39,535 bases of DNA from Candidatus Woesearchaeota archaeon (lineage in GTDB: Archaea; Nanobdellota; Nanobdellia; Woesearchaeales; GW2011-AR9), in the NCBI GenBank assembly GCA_016181265.1, contig JACOZP010000010.1:1-39535 (forward strand). Direction: 5' to 3'. Below are positions 14,812 through 23,391 of this stretch, one piece after another (position 1 is the first letter of the stretch; each line of letters opens with the position of its first letter). The notes below the pieces were generated by a model that was given only the letters and a program-made list of their open reading frames with translations, was not told the DNA's origin and did no database searches. The position numbers were made by a program, and so were the translations under genes.

Positions 14812-17316
14812 ATGACCGAGCCACGTAGTGTCTTAGATATCGATCCAGAAAATTTAACGCCAGGAATGAGACAGTATCATGAAGCAAAGACCGCGCATCC
14901 CGATTGCCTGATCATGCTGCGAATGGGTGATTTTTATGAAATGTTTTATGAAGATGCAATCGTAGCTTCGCGTGAATTGGAGATTACACTCACTGCCAGA
15001 GGGAAAGGAGAGAAGCGTGCTCCTTTGGCAGGGATCCCTTTTCATGCGTTGGAACCATACTTAGGAAAATTAGTGAAAAAAGGGTATAAAGTTGCCATCA
15101 TCGAACAGCTGGAAGATCCGAAAAAAGCAAAAGGATTGGTCAAACGTGGCCTTGTTCGCATCGTCACTCCCGGGACAGTGATCGAATCGACGATTCTGGA
15201 GGAAAAAGAGAATAATTATCTGGCGGCAGCGACTGTTTCCGGTGACCAATTTGCGTTGGCCTGGTGTGATATCTCTACGGGAGAATTCTCAGCAACAATC
15301 CACGCACAAGAGAATGCTCTCTTACATGATATAGTCAGATTGAGGCCGCGTGAATGTCTTGTCCCGACAAGCCTGCTGGTGAATAAGGAGTTTATCCAAC
15401 ATTTAAAAGGTCAGGGTTGTTATGTAAATACACTCGATGACTATTTCTTTGCACTAGAGAAGTCTGAACAGCTCTTGCAACAGCAGTTCCATCTTTCCTC
15501 TCTTCAATCATTAGGGATAGAACGAAATTCTCGGATGATCTGCGCAGCAGGTGCACTTCTTCATTATATCATCGATACGCAGAAAAACTCGGCTGCTCAT
15601 ATCAAAACTCTTACTGTCCGAAGCAATCAACAGACAATGTTGCTTGATGCGAGCACTTTTCGAAATTTGGAGATCGTACAGAATCTACGTGATGGAAGTT
15701 TACGAGGAACTTTGCTTTCGGTCTTAGATCATACTAATTCTGCTGCAGGCTCGCGCTTATTGAAGAAATGGCTGCGAGAACCGCTGCTTGATCAGCAGAT
15801 GATAGAACAACGGCTGGAAGCAATAGAGAATTTAAGTCAAGAGATGATGACGCGTGAGGAGATACGCAGTGTCTTAAAAGAGATATCAGATATTGAACGA
15901 CTCATTGGTCGTGTTCAGTATGGAACAGCAACGCCGCGGGATCTAGTCTCATTACGACAATCTTTAGGACTTCTCCCCCGGATCCAGCAGCTTGTCCAGA
16001 AATTTTCTGGCGAATTATTACAACTAGTTGCATCTTTACCGATGTTACAGCCGTTACGAGACCTCTTGCAAGATGCGTTGCGGGATGATCCCCCCGTAAC
16101 AATTAGGGAAGGGGGAATGATCAAACCACAATTTCATCCTGAATTAGCTGAACTAGCAGCACTACGTGCAAATGCCCGACGTTTTCTTCAAGAGATAGAA
16201 GAACAAGAACGGGTGAAGACGGGAATTTCTACATTAAAGATTGGCTATACCAAAGTCTTTGGTTATTTTATCGAAGTGACAAAAAAGAATATGTCGCTCG
16301 TCCCTGCTTCGTATATCAGAAAACAGACGACGGCACAAGGCGAACGTTACATCACAGAAGAATTGAAAAAAATCGAAGAGAAGATCCTAACTGCTGAAGA
16401 AAAAATGGTAGAATTAGAATTTCAGATTTATCAGGATATCTTACGCCGCTTGACAGCGCAGACACAGGAATTCCAGGAAATAGCACGGAAGTTGGCGATG
16501 TTAGATGTCTTATGCTCTTTAGCAAAAGTAGCGGTAGAATATGGATATCGCCGACCGTTCTTTGTTAAAGAGAATAGTATTTCAATGAAAAAGGCACGTC
16601 ATCCAGTTGTTGAGAGGGTAGAACCTCGGTTTATTTCTAATGATCTTTCTCTTGCTGATGGAGAGATGATGATTATCACTGGTCCGAATATGGCTGGAAA
16701 GAGTACGATCATGCGTCAAGTCGCATTGAATATCTTACTTGCGCAAATTGGCAGTTTTGTTCCAGCGGAGGAAATGATCTTAGGAATCGTAGACCGTATC
16801 TTTACGCGTGTTGGCGCTGCAGATGATATCAGTTCTGGCCAATCGACATTTATGGTCGAGATGACAGAAACCGCAGCTATTCTCAATAATGCAACAGAAC
16901 GTAGCCTTCTTATCCTCGATGAAATTGGACGAGGTACATCAACATTTGATGGTGTTTCTATCGCTTGGAGTGTGGCTGAACATATCCACAATCAGATCAA
17001 AGCGAAGACGTTATTTGCTACGCATTATCATGTCATGAACAAATTGGCCGAGAAATTTCCGCGGATGAGAAATTATAACATTGCCGTAAAAGAAGAGAAA
17101 GGGGAAGTGATCTTTCTGCGCAAGTTAGTGGTCGGAGGAACAGATCAGAGTTATGGGATTCATGTTGCCCAAGTTGCGGGATTGCCATCGCAAGTTATTT
17201 CACGTGCACGAGAGATCCAACAGTTGCTAGAGCAGGATGATGACATGATGCGTAAAATCAAAGCGAAGAAACTAGAAGAACAGAAGAGTCTGGCTTCATT
17301 CTCAACGACGAATTGA
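14812..17316 (+). CDS. mutS: DNA mismatch repair protein MutS
   Basis: Recognises mismatches and small loops in DNA and starts repair as a dimeric ATPase (834 aa). The mismatch-reading Phe-x-Glu is present in GDFYEMFYEDA (F41, E43). The connector, lever and clamp regions follow, then the ATPase: Walker A GPNMAGKST (from residue 624), ISSGQSTFMVEM, Walker B LLILDEIGRGTSTFDG and the switch ATHYH. Length and order match bacterial-type MutS1, which most archaea lack, so acquisition from bacteria is probable. No mutL lies in this window. A TTTAAAAG box about 26 bp upstream suggests a leaderless transcript. Confidence 0.97.
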   Translation: MTEPRSVLDIDPENLTPGMRQYHEAKTAHPDCLIMLRMGDFYEMFYEDAIVASRELEITLTARGKGEKRAPLAGIPFHALEPYLGKLVKKGYKVAIIEQLEDPKKAKGLVKRGLVRIVTPGTVIESTILEEKENNYLAAATVSGDQFALAWCDISTGEFSATIHAQENALLHDIVRLRPRECLVPTSLLVNKEFIQHLKGQGCYVNTLDDYFFALEKSEQLLQQQFHLSSLQSLGIERNSRMICAAGALLHYIIDTQKNSAAHIKTLTVRSNQQTMLLDASTFRNLEIVQNLRDGSLRGTLLSVLDHTNSAAGSRLLKKWLREPLLDQQMIEQRLEAIENLSQEMMTREEIRSVLKEISDIERLIGRVQYGTATPRDLVSLRQSLGLLPRIQQLVQKFSGELLQLVASLPMLQPLRDLLQDALRDDPPVTIREGGMIKPQFHPELAELAALRANARRFLQEIEEQERVKTGISTLKIGYTKVFGYFIEVTKKNMSLVPASYIRKQTTAQGERYITEELKKIEEKILTAEEKMVELEFQIYQDILRRLTAQTQEFQEIARKLAMLDVLCSLAKVAVEYGYRRPFFVKENSISMKKARHPVVERVEPRFISNDLSLADGEMMIITGPNMAGKSTIMRQVALNILLAQIGSFVPAEEMILGIVDRIFTRVGAADDISSGQSTFMVEMTETAAILNNATERSLLILDEIGRGTSTFDGVSIAWSVAEHIHNQIKAKTLFATHYHVMNKLAEKFPRMRNYNIAVKEEKGEVIFLRKLVVGGTDQSYGIHVAQVAGLPSQVISRAREIQQLLEQDDDMMRKIKAKKLEEQKSLASFSTTN

Positions 17317-17374
17317 TCTTTCTTCCGAATGATCTTAGCTAATCTTTTTAAAGAGTTATGGAAAATAGAAAGGT

Positions 17375-17893
17375 ATGGAAAGAAGTGGAGGAGGAAACTA
17401 TTCTGGACTTGCAGTTCTGGTTATCGATATGCAAATTCCGTACCTAAAGCATTTGGATCCAACTGTCCGGCTGGCACTGGTGGGTAATCAATGGCAGGTT
17501 ATCAACTATTATAATCAAAGAGGTGTTCCAATACTTGGTGTTGAAACTAAACATCACGGGAGGACAATCCCCATTTTAAGACGAGGCTTGACGGGAGAAG
17601 CAGTTCAGAAATCTTCTCGCGATGGTCTTCTAAATACTGATCTAGAAGAAAGATTAGATGGCTTCCACAGTAGAGATCTGATCGTGATGGGAATTTATCG
17701 TTCAGAATGTGTTGCTGCAACAATTGAACGTGCATATCAATTTGGATACAAAGTTTCTACAGCAAATTCAGTTATTGCAGATTATCCAGGAATAAAAAGA
17801 CCACTTAATGATCGACAATTACAACATTTTTGTTCTCTCTACCGAGATCATCGAGAGCTCTGCTCACCAAGGGAAGGAAGCGAGAAAGATTAA
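17375..17893 (+). CDS. Isochorismatase-fold cysteine hydrolase
   Basis: 172 aa with the catalytic triad of the isochorismatase-like family in order: Asp18 in AVLVIDMQ, Lys79 in AVQKSSRDG and Cys112 in GIYRSECVAAT. Members include nicotinamidase, N-carbamoylsarcosine amidase and related amide hydrolases, and the substrate cannot be read from the sequence. The metal-binding Asp-x-His of nicotinamidase is not visible, so nicotinamidase is less likely. It is cytoplasmic, downstream of mutS by 58 bp and upstream of the MgtC-like gene by 36 bp, in the same direction. Confidence 0.85.
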   Translation: MERSGGGNYSGLAVLVIDMQIPYLKHLDPTVRLALVGNQWQVINYYNQRGVPILGVETKHHGRTIPILRRGLTGEAVQKSSRDGLLNTDLEERLDGFHSRDLIVMGIYRSECVAATIERAYQFGYKVSTANSVIADYPGIKRPLNDRQLQHFCSLYRDHRELCSPREGSEKD

Positions 17894-17929
17894 TATAATC
17901 CTTTCTCCTTTCTTAAGTGGGTTTGATAG

Positions 17930-19174
17930 ATGTTAGATATTAATTTGATTCAGCAATTTCTGGTCGCACTCGTATTAGGGGCTCTGATTGGTCTAGAGAG
18001 AGAATATGCTCATTATCGGGGAAAGGGCCAGAGTTATGCTGGTATTCGAACGTACCCGCTTATTGCTTTATTCGGAGCATTATCTGCGTATTTGGGAGAA
18101 CTGATCTCACCCTGGATCTTACTGATTGGGATGGTTTTAGTCGGCGGTCTTATCCTTATTGCATATTTTAACATGAACGAGCATGTTCATAAGTATGTTG
18201 GTGCCACTTCAGAAGTTGCGGGATTTATCACTTTTTTTATCGGTGTCGTAGTATATTATAATCAAACGTTGCTCGCAACAGTCTTAGCTATTGCGATGAC
18301 AATTATCTTATATGCGCGCTCGGTGCTTCATAATTTTGCACGGAAGATGGAGAAAAAAGAGTTAGCAGATACATTGAAATTCGTGGTGATCGCGTTTGTT
18401 ATCTTACCGTTTCTTCCTAATAAAGGATACGGTCCCTTTGAGGTCTTTAATCCATATCAAGTTTGGCTGATGGTCGTTTTTATCTCGGCGATTAGCTTTG
18501 TAGGTTACATCCTTCTGAAGTGGTTTGGAGAGAAAGGAATTACATTAGCAGGATTCCTGGGCGGCGTGGCAAGCAGTACTGCGACGACGTTGAGTTTTTC
18601 AGAACGGAGTAAAAAAGAGACGCGGATTTTTAGAGCGTTAGCCTTGGCGGTTATTTTAGCGAACGTTGCGATGTTCGGAAGGATCTTGGTTCTGATTGCG
18701 GCAGTAAATATACACGTTTTCTGGCAGATCCTGCCGTCTATCTTGATCTTGCTCGTTCTGACAGGAATTTTTTCTTATTATCTTTGGAAGAAAGCAAGAA
18801 AAGTGAAATCAAAGATTACGTTGAGTTCTCCTTTTACATTATGGCCGGCATTGAAATTTGGTTTACTCTTTGCAGTAATTGTAGCATTGACAAAAGTTGC
18901 GAATGTATATCTGTCCACACGGGGGATCTATTTAGTAAGCTTCTTCTCAGGTTTTGTTGATGTTGACCCAATCGTATTGTCGTTAGGCCAGCTTGCAAAG
19001 ACAGCGATTTCAGAGAAAGTAGCTCATGATGGTATCTTAATCGCGATGCTGACAAATATTTTAGCAAAAGGTGGGCTTGCCTATTGGATGGGAGGTAGGG
19101 CTTTTGGTAAAATAGTATTATCCTTCTTTTTGGTACTAACACTAATCGGCATTGGATTGTTGTATTTATTCTAA
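17930..19174 (+). CDS. MgtC/SapB-type membrane protein with DUF4010 domain
   Basis: 414 aa with around 11-12 hydrophobic helices. The N-terminal 150 residues match the MgtC family (FLVALVLGALIGLEREYAHYRGK, then GIRTYPLIALFGALSAYLG), and the remainder matches the DUF4010 module commonly fused to it (FAVIVALTKV, GFVDVDPIVLSLG). MgtC-like proteins modulate magnesium or ATPase-linked ion homeostasis in bacteria; the role of the long MgtC-DUF4010 form is not settled. The start is ATG 17930. It is the last gene of a same-strand run from mutS. Confidence 0.88.
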   Translation: MLDINLIQQFLVALVLGALIGLEREYAHYRGKGQSYAGIRTYPLIALFGALSAYLGELISPWILLIGMVLVGGLILIAYFNMNEHVHKYVGATSEVAGFITFFIGVVVYYNQTLLATVLAIAMTIILYARSVLHNFARKMEKKELADTLKFVVIAFVILPFLPNKGYGPFEVFNPYQVWLMVVFISAISFVGYILLKWFGEKGITLAGFLGGVASSTATTLSFSERSKKETRIFRALALAVILANVAMFGRILVLIAAVNIHVFWQILPSILILLVLTGIFSYYLWKKARKVKSKITLSSPFTLWPALKFGLLFAVIVALTKVANVYLSTRGIYLVSFFSGFVDVDPIVLSLGQLAKTAISEKVAHDGILIAMLTNILAKGGLAYWMGGRAFGKIVLSFFLVLTLIGIGLLYLF

Positions 19175-19186
19175 GTGAGTCTTATA

Positions 19187-19247
19187 GTAATAGTAGAATG
19201 TATATACCACATAATCACAACTTATTTATCATTTAGACTACTATTAC
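19187..19247 (+). promoter_or_regulatory. Inverted repeat flanking a TATA box
   Basis: GTAATAGTAG (19187-19196) and CTACTATTAC (19238-19247) are perfect 10-bp inverted repeats, 41 bp apart. Between them, ACTTATTTAT (19220-19229) sits 26-35 bp before ATG 19255 and can serve as the TATA box. A dimeric repressor binding both arms could close the promoter; the arms could also pair in the upstream transcript. Confidence 0.45.
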
Positions 19248-19254
19248 GAAGTAC

Positions 19255-19860
19255 ATGATTCTTACTGAATTGACTGACTTTTTGGCCGACACAATTAGAG
19301 ATTCAGTCCAACGACATCATTTCCCGTTGTCCGAGGCAGGACAGCATTATCTCCAAGACATGCTTACACGCTTTGTTGATCCGAATTCTCTTTTTCAAGT
19401 ATATGATCTCCATGGCGAAAGAAGATATGGATTGAAGCCGATCACTTTTCAACAGTTTGAAGCGTGGGAAAAAGCTTTGGGAGATGGCACGAGTGGGAAA
19501 GAATTGGGTATGCAACAGGTAGCTGAGCGCTGTCTTTTTTTGGTAGGGTTTTGTTATGATTATGTACGTCGAAATGGTGTTGGTTCTGTACGATTTCATC
19601 GTGATACGGGTGCTGTTGCTTATGACGGCCTGGGAGTTCTAACAGGGGTGGACACGTTTCCAGAGATTGCAGCATCGTTTGATGCTTGTGCCGTTGTTGT
19701 TGGTGACCTTCATGTTCCAGAATTGAAAAAAGACAGCCAAAAATTAAAAAAAGTCCTTGACCGGTGGGTAGAAACAAGGGATAGAAGATATGGATTATTG
19801 ATCGAAGCCGCTTTGGGTCCTCAGAACTTTGCTGTTGGATACAAAGGAGGAGTTAATTAG
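19255..19860 (+). CDS. Unknown protein resembling an uncharacterised bacterial ~200-aa family
   Basis: 201 aa, soluble, no signal peptide. The middle part (QVAERCLFLVGFCYDYVRRNGVG, then TGAVAYDGLGVL and PEIAASFDACAVVVGD) has the order of a conserved hypothetical family widespread in bacteria (a Leu-Phe-x-x-Gly-Phe motif, a Tyr/Gly-rich motif, then a helix). I recall the pattern but no function or name. The gene stands alone behind an unusual promoter and before a palindrome-rich stretch. Transfer from bacteria is possible, not shown. Confidence 0.7.
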   Translation: MILTELTDFLADTIRDSVQRHHFPLSEAGQHYLQDMLTRFVDPNSLFQVYDLHGERRYGLKPITFQQFEAWEKALGDGTSGKELGMQQVAERCLFLVGFCYDYVRRNGVGSVRFHRDTGAVAYDGLGVLTGVDTFPEIAASFDACAVVVGDLHVPELKKDSQKLKKVLDRWVETRDRRYGLLIEAALGPQNFAVGYKGGVN

Positions 19861-19886
19861 AAACTTTTAGAATCTGAACAGTTTAG

Positions 19887-19925
19887 AGAACTCTGCATAA
19901 TTCTAGATTTTATATGCAAAGTTCT
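19887..19925. repeat. Hairpin after the unknown gene at 19255
   Basis: AGAACTCTGCATA (19887-19899) pairs with TATGCAAAGTTCT (19913-19925) over 13 bp with one mismatch and a 13-nt loop. It lies 26 bp past the stop, so it may stabilise or end the transcript. No T-tract follows directly. Confidence 0.5.
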
Positions 19926-19937
19926 TAAGAGAATTTG

Positions 19938-20078
19938 AAATAGTGGGGGATTTTGGCATGATGAATCACGTATACTAAAATTCCCAAATAGCCGAATATT
20001 TAAGGAGGAATTTTATATATGCCATTATTTGTTCGAAATCTATGGCATTTTAGTATAAATTTACCAAAATCACTATTT
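19938..20078. repeat. Large nested palindrome between convergent genes
   Basis: Three blocks pair in nested order: AAATAGTG (19938-19945) with CACTATTT (20071-20078), ATTTTGG (19950-19956) with CCAAAAT (20064-20070), and TATACTAAAAT (19971-19981) with ATTTTAGTATA (20047-20057). A further inner stem, ATGCCAT with ATGGCAT (20019-20025, 20042-20048), closes the tip. The whole spans 141 bp between convergent genes. It could be a MITE remnant or a two-way terminator. Confidence 0.6.
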
Positions 20079-20091
20079 TTCAAACTTCTCT

Positions 20092-20385
20092 TTAGAAAAA
20101 CTCTACTTTTGGCTCGAAATCAACTGTTTTCTTTTGCTGATTACGAGTCAGATTGAGGAATGAGGTGAAATCGGGCGGCGTGTTGGGGATTTCTTTTTGT
20201 GCTGCTGCAGGAGGAGAACTGTCCTGAGAGAACATATTCATCATATTGGCTGTATCAACTGTTTCAGTAGAAGCTGAAGATGAGTAGGAAGTATTTCCTT
20301 TTTGATCAAGAATACTAGTTAGAATGTGGAGAACCTTCTTGATATCATCGTGGGTGTCAACTTGCGTGTCAATAGTTATTTTCAT
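20092..20385 (-). CDS. Unknown small protein (97 aa)
   Basis: The N-terminal 30 residues (MKITIDTQVDTHDDIKKVLH, then ILTSIL) form a strand followed by an amphipathic helix. The middle is Ser/Thr/Met-rich and probably disordered, and the end is polar with an aromatic tip (VEFF). I associate this N-terminal pattern with small proteins of DPANN archaea but know no function. Its 3' end abuts the large palindrome; 63 bp separate its start from the next minus-strand gene. Confidence 0.7.
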   Translation of the reverse strand: MKITIDTQVDTHDDIKKVLHILTSILDQKGNTSYSSSASTETVDTANMMNMFSQDSSPPAAAQKEIPNTPPDFTSFLNLTRNQQKKTVDFEPKVEFF

Positions 20386-20448
20386 CTAGTCACTCTCTTT
20401 GATTGGAGGAAGTAATAGGGATTTATAATAATTTCTAAAAGGAGCGGC

Positions 20449-21021
20449 TTATGCTTGTTGTTCTGTAAGTTTGTGATAGTTGCCTATATTTGTCTCTAAT
20501 TCTTTAACCATTAATGGGGCAACTTCTCTTCCTAAAGGGATATAGAATATTTCAGCGTCGTGTACTTTTCGTTCAATGCTTTCTGGCTTCTTCAGAGAAG
20601 CTAGATCTTGGGTATTATGAATCATATCGGCAATTTTGACGCGTTTAACGGTATCTCGAGCAAAAGATAAACGTACTTTATAAAGCTGGTCCTCGGTTAG
20701 AATTCCGAGATCAAGACAACGTGCTAAAGATTGTCTTGTTCCTTCTCTGATTGTATTTTTGGAAAGGACAAAAACACCATTTGCTATTTCATAACCAAAT
20801 CGATCTTTAATCTCCCCAGTGATTACTTCCGTATCTTCAACAACATCGTGGAGTAACGCGATACATTGAGTAATGACATCAGTGTAGCCATAGCGGCTTA
20901 AAATTCCTGCTACTTCGATGGGATGAGTAGAATACGGTTGATTTCTTCCTTTTCGCCACTGGCCTTCATGAAAGTGGACACAATATTCACGAGCAAGCTC
21001 GATAAGATTGGACGAGATCAT
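20449..21021 (-). CDS. HD-domain phosphohydrolase, SpoT/Mesh1-like
   Basis: 190 aa made of a single HD domain. It follows the (p)ppGpp hydrolase layout: HFHEGQWRKGRNQPYSTHP (metal His33), ALLHDVVEDTEV (His58-Asp59, then Glu62-Asp63), FGYEIANGVFVLSKN and ADMIHNTQDL (metal Asp132). In SpoT and Mesh1 these residues hold Mn2+ and remove pyrophosphate from ppGpp or phosphate from NADPH. There is no synthetase, TGS or ACT domain. Archaea generally lack ppGpp synthesis, so another nucleotide substrate is plausible. It starts at ATG 21021, next to the Lrp gene on the same strand (46 bp). Confidence 0.85.
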   Translation of the reverse strand: MISSNLIELAREYCVHFHEGQWRKGRNQPYSTHPIEVAGILSRYGYTDVITQCIALLHDVVEDTEVITGEIKDRFGYEIANGVFVLSKNTIREGTRQSLARCLDLGILTEDQLYKVRLSFARDTVKRVKIADMIHNTQDLASLKKPESIERKVHDAEIFYIPLGREVAPLMVKELETNIGNYHKLTEQQA

Positions 21022-21067
21022 TATTTATTAATGAAAAGGAGAGATTTAAAAACCTTTCTTAGAGATT

Positions 21068-21517
21068 TTACACATTTACAAATTCAGTCTTCAATTGCTT
21101 CATGGACATTAACGTCTTAGTCTTACTGATACCCCTTCTCGAAAGAACACGGCGGACGAGGTCGTAATACGCATCTTGGTCTTTGGTCCGTACTTTGAGG
21201 ACAATTTCCCAATCTCCTGTGCAAATATCAACACTTTCAATTTCTGAATGTTTAGCGAGATCTCGAGCAATCTTTTCCGGGTCAGCATATTCTTCTGGGG
21301 AGAGGCTGACGAGAACGTAGCTGCAGAAACCTTCACCAATTTTCTTATAGTCAAAGACGGCTTTGTAGGTCAGAATCGCTTTTTCGTCCTCTAGACGCTT
21401 GATATTGTAATGGATTGTTGTAGAAGGTGATGTAATTCTCTTTGCTAAGCGTGCAATCTGGGGCGTAGCGTAATCAGTCTTCAGCAAGGTAATTAATTTT
21501 GGTCGAATATCTTTCAT
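21068..21517 (-). CDS. Lrp/AsnC-family transcriptional regulator
   Basis: 149 aa with an N-terminal winged helix (PQIARLAKRITSPSTTIHYNIKRLEDE) and a C-terminal RAM/ACT-like ligand domain (FCSYVLVSLSP, IESVDICTGDWEIVLKVRTKD). Such proteins bind DNA as dimers or octamers and often sense amino acids. The frame is open up to 21682, but the upstream part is hydrophobic and unlike the family. ATG 21517 gives the standard length and lies 26 bp after a TATA box, so the longer reading is rejected. It diverges from the acetyltransferase-like gene and may regulate itself. Confidence 0.9.
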   Translation of the reverse strand: MKDIRPKLITLLKTDYATPQIARLAKRITSPSTTIHYNIKRLEDEKAILTYKAVFDYKKIGEGFCSYVLVSLSPEEYADPEKIARDLAKHSEIESVDICTGDWEIVLKVRTKDQDAYYDLVRRVLSRRGISKTKTLMSMKQLKTEFVNV

Positions 21518-21536
21518 AAGTGGAATTATATTCAAC

Positions 21537-21590
21537 TTTTTATAAATATTTTGGTTAATATTTGAATATTCTCCAAATGGATATATTAAC
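21537..21590. promoter_or_regulatory. Divergent promoter between the Lrp and acetyltransferase-like genes
   Basis: A minus-strand TATA box (AATATTTATAAAA, 21537-21549) is centred 26 bp before ATG 21517. A plus-strand TATA-like GATATATTA follows at 21580-21588. Between them is the perfect palindrome GAATATTC (21564-21571) in an AT-rich stretch with repeated AATATT, a typical place for an Lrp-type dimer to bind. Confidence 0.45.
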
Positions 21591-21623
21591 TTGGTACTAC
21601 TGAGAAAGATTGGTGAAAACAGA

Positions 21624-22259
21624 ATGAAAGTTATCAGAAAGAGTAGTATTAGTACACAACTTGATGTTGTGACAATTGACAAAGGAAGCGGATCATCTGC
21701 TTTAGTGAGGGAATTAAATCACTTGACAGCGCTGTGTTTCGGAAAAGAAGTCCCACTGGTAGAAACAGAAGAGCGTTTTGCACAGAGTGATGTAGTTCAG
21801 CTCTTGTTAGCTGGAGAGGAGGTCGTAGGCTATTCTTTTAATGATCGTCTCCGATTAGCAGGTCGGGATGTTAATTACTTCAGCAGCTGTTTTGTTCATC
21901 CAGACCATCGGGGAGGGGTGTATGTCCCGTTTAACCGTGCGCGTTATCGAGAAATACCTGAAGATGTTGTTGTGACGAGAACACAAAACCCACGGATCTA
22001 TGCTGGTTTCCAGCGTTTCTGTGCCGAGGAAGGATTTCGCTTGTTTCCAGATGTTAAAGGAATGGTCAGTGCTGATTCAAGAGCAATTGCCCACGCGTTC
22101 GCGGCTGATTGTAATCAGGATCAAATCTGTCGAGGGATTTATGGGAGAGAATTGATGGCAGATACACCACGGGCATATGGATCGATTACATCTCTTTTTG
22201 AAAATATAAGACCAGAACAAGGAGATGCCATCGTTCTCGTTGGAATGCGCAATCTATAA
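21624..22259 (+). CDS. GNAT-like acetyltransferase, unassigned
   Basis: 211 aa from ATG 21624. The central strand pair and loop (GEEVVGYSFNDRLR, then YFSSCFVHPDHRGGVYVPF) have the GNAT layout in which a V-x-PxxRG loop binds acetyl-CoA, but the rest is divergent. The later NPRIYAGFQRFCAEEGFRLFPD resembles the GNAT region after the beta bulge. The substrate is unknown. The longer frame from 21591 lacks support. The gene shares its upstream region with the Lrp regulator, whose control it may be under. Confidence 0.55.
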   Translation: MKVIRKSSISTQLDVVTIDKGSGSSALVRELNHLTALCFGKEVPLVETEERFAQSDVVQLLLAGEEVVGYSFNDRLRLAGRDVNYFSSCFVHPDHRGGVYVPFNRARYREIPEDVVVTRTQNPRIYAGFQRFCAEEGFRLFPDVKGMVSADSRAIAHAFAADCNQDQICRGIYGRELMADTPRAYGSITSLFENIRPEQGDAIVLVGMRNL

Positions 22260-22284
22260 ATATTTCCTCTCTTTTCTTCTTTTT

Positions 22285-23382
22285 ATGTCTTTAGAACATC
22301 TTGCTCTAACACAAACAGATAACTTCCCGATACGACATGAAGGAAAGGTTCATTCAGGAAAAGTACGTTCAGTCTATTGGTTGACTCCGGAAGATTCGAA
22401 GCGCTTAATTTTAGAACAGCATTATCATGCTCATCTTTCTACACAACTGGGAGTGATGATTACGAGTGATCGGATATCTGCATTTGATTGTAATTGGCAG
22501 GCAGAAGATGGCTTAGCGGGTGTACCGGGAAAAGGAGCAGTGTTGAATGCGTTTTCCGAGCATTGGTTCGGACGATTGAAAGAGGAAGGTGTAGGCAATA
22601 ATCATCTTTTAGATACTCCCCATCCTTTGGTGTGGATAGTTCAACGAGCAAGACCTGTCTTAGTAGAAGCGATTGCACGACAGTATATTACCGGAAGCAT
22701 GTGGCGAGCGTATGAAAAAGGAGAGCGAGAATTTTGCGGGATCCTACTACCGGAAGGACTGCAAAGAGATCAGCGGTTAGCAAAATTGCTGATTACTCCC
22801 TCAACAAAAGGAACATTACGAGGGATGAAGGGAATTCCTGAAGAGGAAGATACACCAATCTCTTTGGAACAGATACGCCTGCAGTATGCAGCATTTCAAT
22901 TTTATGAGCCAGCAGACGTGAGCATTTGTAGTGGGATGGTACGTGAAGGATTTGCCGATATTGCAGGAGAACTTGTTGCTAATGACTTATTATTAGTCGA
23001 TACAAAATTTGAGTTTGGATATGTCTTGAATCAAAAAGGGGAGTTAGAGTTGATTTTTATGGATGAAGCGGTAACACCCGACTCTTCCAGAATATGGGAT
23101 GGATCAGAGTATGCACGAGGGCGCGTTGTAGAAAATTCTAAAGAAGGTTTCCGTCAATTTTTATTGTCAATGTATGATCGGGAGGTCTTATTAAATTCGA
23201 GTAGGATGACTGAACGAAAAGCACTTGCTGCTGGATCTCGAATTCCGGTTGAGGAATTTATGAGAGTTTCGGAAACGTATCGTTCATTGGCAGGAAGAGT
23301 CATGGGCAGTAAGCCGGAGATACCAGAACACCCGCGTGAAGAGATCATGGAAAGCCTATCAAGATATAAGTTGATCGAATAG
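22285..23382 (+). CDS. purC: Phosphoribosylaminoimidazole-succinocarboxamide synthase (SAICAR synthase)
   Basis: Condenses CAIR with aspartate using ATP, step 8 of purine synthesis. Signatures present: GKVRSVYWL, MITSDRISAFDC, RQYITGSMWRAYEKGERE, LLLVDTKFEFGYV and DEAVTPDSSRIWDG. At 365 aa it is much longer than the 230-300 aa of ordinary bacterial PurC, with extra sequence in the ATP-site loop (PSTKGTLRGMKGIPEEED) and at the C-terminus, as in the long PurC type. ATG 22285 replaces an earlier start at 22225, whose leading residues are hydrophobic and foreign. No other purine genes are nearby. Confidence 0.95.
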   Translation: MSLEHLALTQTDNFPIRHEGKVHSGKVRSVYWLTPEDSKRLILEQHYHAHLSTQLGVMITSDRISAFDCNWQAEDGLAGVPGKGAVLNAFSEHWFGRLKEEGVGNNHLLDTPHPLVWIVQRARPVLVEAIARQYITGSMWRAYEKGEREFCGILLPEGLQRDQRLAKLLITPSTKGTLRGMKGIPEEEDTPISLEQIRLQYAAFQFYEPADVSICSGMVREGFADIAGELVANDLLLVDTKFEFGYVLNQKGELELIFMDEAVTPDSSRIWDGSEYARGRVVENSKEGFRQFLLSMYDREVLLNSSRMTERKALAAGSRIPVEEFMRVSETYRSLAGRVMGSKPEIPEHPREEIMESLSRYKLIE

Positions 23383-23391
23383 ACTTGCTGA

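Noticed and set aside
20019-20156. 46-codon plus-strand ORF with a good Shine-Dalgarno (AAGGAGG) in the nested palindrome
   Set aside because: It lies within the palindrome and then runs antisense through the gene at 20092-20385; composition is that of a reverse-strand shadow.
21518-21682. N-terminal membrane-like extension of the Lrp regulator
   Set aside because: The TATA box at 21537-21549 falls inside it, and family length starts at ATG 21517.
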